This document shows, one piece after another, positions 62,792 through 64,000 of a stretch of 64,000 nucleotides of DNA. Numbering within the stretch: the stretch's first letter is position 1; each line of letters opens with the position of its first letter. Made by a program: the position numbers and the translations under genes. The notes beneath the pieces are model-generated. The model was not told the origin of the DNA. It did not search any database and was given only the letters and a program-made list of their open reading frames with translations. Where the stretch lies: NCBI GenBank assembly GCA_015178975.1, contig WHVD01000058.1, positions 434,001 to 498,000 on the forward strand. Direction: 5' to 3'. The stretch is from Hysterangium stoloniferum. Taxonomy: Eukaryota; Basidiomycota; Agaricomycetes; Hysterangiales; Hysterangiaceae.

Positions 62792-64000
62792 TCAACCGTC
62801 ATTCCAGACGTCGAGCAAATTATCGCCTTCTTCATTAGGCTGGTCCTTCTGCTTCATCCAACGATCAGGAACCTTCAAAGAATATATCAGTAAAACAGTC
62901 AGAACCTCACAGGTATTTGAGGCTTACCAACGGGAAATATCGCTCCATCGCGGTTCGAAAGCGGGCCTTGTATTGTTTGGGTGTTACAATCGTGGGTTCC
63001 CCTTTACCCGAACCACCACCAAGGAAAGACGTATCTTTGACCCAGCTTTCTAGTTTCTTGTCCCAGGTATAAGTCCGTATATAATCTATACGAAACGAAA
63101 CATGAAATCAAAAATAAGAACTGTAATCTACGAAGGCAGCACGTACCAACGATACCCATTACGAGCTCATTTTTTACGCTGTCCACCCCTACGACCAAAG
63201 AATAATCCATTACGTTGAGATCAGCAAGAAATTTGCTATCACTCCACAATGCTGCCCGAAGTATCCGCTTCGAATGTTCACGAAGATAGAGGGGATTGAG
63301 GTGTGACACTAGTTCACCGTTAGCATTAAAGAATAAAAGAATTGGGGAGCAAAGACACACTTTTAACAAGATTCTCGTCTAACAGTACTTCGTTTTCACG
63401 ACCTGTCACGTGTACGTGTCGATTTCGCGTCGATCCTTTGAGATCATAGATCTATACAGAATACATTAGAGGTAATACTTGAAAGGAAACTATCCGAGCC
63501 GTGCCTTGGTAAACCTCCCATCATAGAACAGATTCTCCATGACAAGGAACACAGTCGAGGATGTCTTGCCCTTGACGCCTTTTTTCGGATCTTGCGGTTT
63601 CGCGAAACTTATACGAAAGCAACCGAAAATTTTGGCAAGAAGTGTTGGTCGCTATAAAAAAAGTCATATTATATAAATACTGGTGGCGTATGTGCTAATG
63701 AAACTCACACCATCAGAAGTAGTTGACGCCATGTACTCGAAGTAAGCGGGTGCAAAGGTTGCCATTGCGGACAATTCAGCCTTAGACAATTCCTTTGCGA
63801 TGAATCGATCATCTTACGAAGGACGTCAGCGAATGGCCGGACTACGATCAGATCTACACACCTCTGGTCTTCAGGAAACCCGAACCTGACTTCCCACCAG
63901 CAGTGTTCCACTTCACGCAACGGGCAAGAGACTCAATAATACTTTTCTCGCATTCAAAGATACGCCTCATTGCATGGAACTGTTCCGGAAACATGGCGAC
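62792..64000 (-). CDS. FAB1: 1-phosphatidylinositol-3-phosphate 5-kinase, C-terminal kinase domain (partial)
   Basis: Exons 64000-63862, 63812-63709, 63651-63505, 63451-63361, 63308-63147, 63085-62928 and 62872-62792 sum to 882 nt (293 residues and a stop). The gene continues beyond the right edge. The PIP kinase core is clear: Leu-Leu-Ala-Lys-Ile-Phe-Gly-Cys-Phe, Val-Met-Glu-Asn-Leu-Phe-Tyr, [11 protein letters not shown], and [14 protein letters not shown]. C-terminal Thr-Pro-Lys-Gln-Tyr-Lys-x-Arg-Phe is as in FAB1/PIKfyve. The enzyme makes PI(3,5)P2 on the vacuole/endosome. The upstream FYVE and chaperonin-like parts would be outside the window. The intron 63,504-63,452 uses a GC donor. 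Confidence 0.92.

Overview
The window looks like chromosomal DNA of a filamentous basidiomycete, most likely an Agaricomycete with a transposon-swollen genome. The support is direct: host genes are cut by many 45-75 nt introns, the transposons are Ty3/gypsy chromoviruses, Ty1/copia elements and Tad-like LINEs, and old copies are strongly CpG-depleted in the way CpG deamination leaves them. No species can be named from the sequence alone.

Layout. Positions 1-32,470 are a nest of retroelements with almost no host sequence. Decayed chromovirus ends (about 0.9-5.3 kb) run into an old copia element (5.33-10.39 kb), which is split by a younger gag-only LTR element (7,175-8,599, TSD CCATC). Next come two gypsy pieces in opposite orientation (10.39-13.24 kb). 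The right-hand one resumes at 23.19 kb because a 9.9-kb chromovirus (13,241-23,183, TSD GGGGG) sits inside it. That chromovirus in turn carries a solo LTR (16,626-17,442) and another insertion. A LINE fragment with a solo LTR, a host-like gene scrap and a second, internally deleted chromovirus (27,053-32,464, TSD TCTAC) follow. From 33.1 to 38.0 kb lie two TA-flanked foldback elements and a recent LINE with a 14-bp target duplication.

The host-gene island is 38.5-54.3 kb. It holds an F-box gene; a 19-exon, 2,044-residue NRPS/ketosynthase hybrid (C-A-T-T-KS-T-TE, minus strand) whose KS has a Cys-His-Asn triad; and a divergent 12-exon MFS transporter. The last two plausibly form a small secondary-metabolite locus of synthase and exporter. 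Right of it come a LINE tail, a decayed copia element, a cyclin pseudogene and unassigned sequence. The C-terminal kinase domain of a FAB1/PIKfyve-type lipid kinase enters from the right edge (62,792-64,000, minus).

The most unusual signal is in the chromoviruses. At the 3' end of gag-pol they carry a convergent gene on the opposite strand with its own TATA box, a coiled-coil exon, two small introns and a six-cysteine cluster spaced like the fungal Zn(II)2Cys6 DNA-binding domain. Two clear copies (14.0-15.2 and 28.0-29.0 kb) and one decayed copy (about 2.0-2.7 kb) are visible. Coordinates of spliced genes below give the full span, with exons listed in the evidence.
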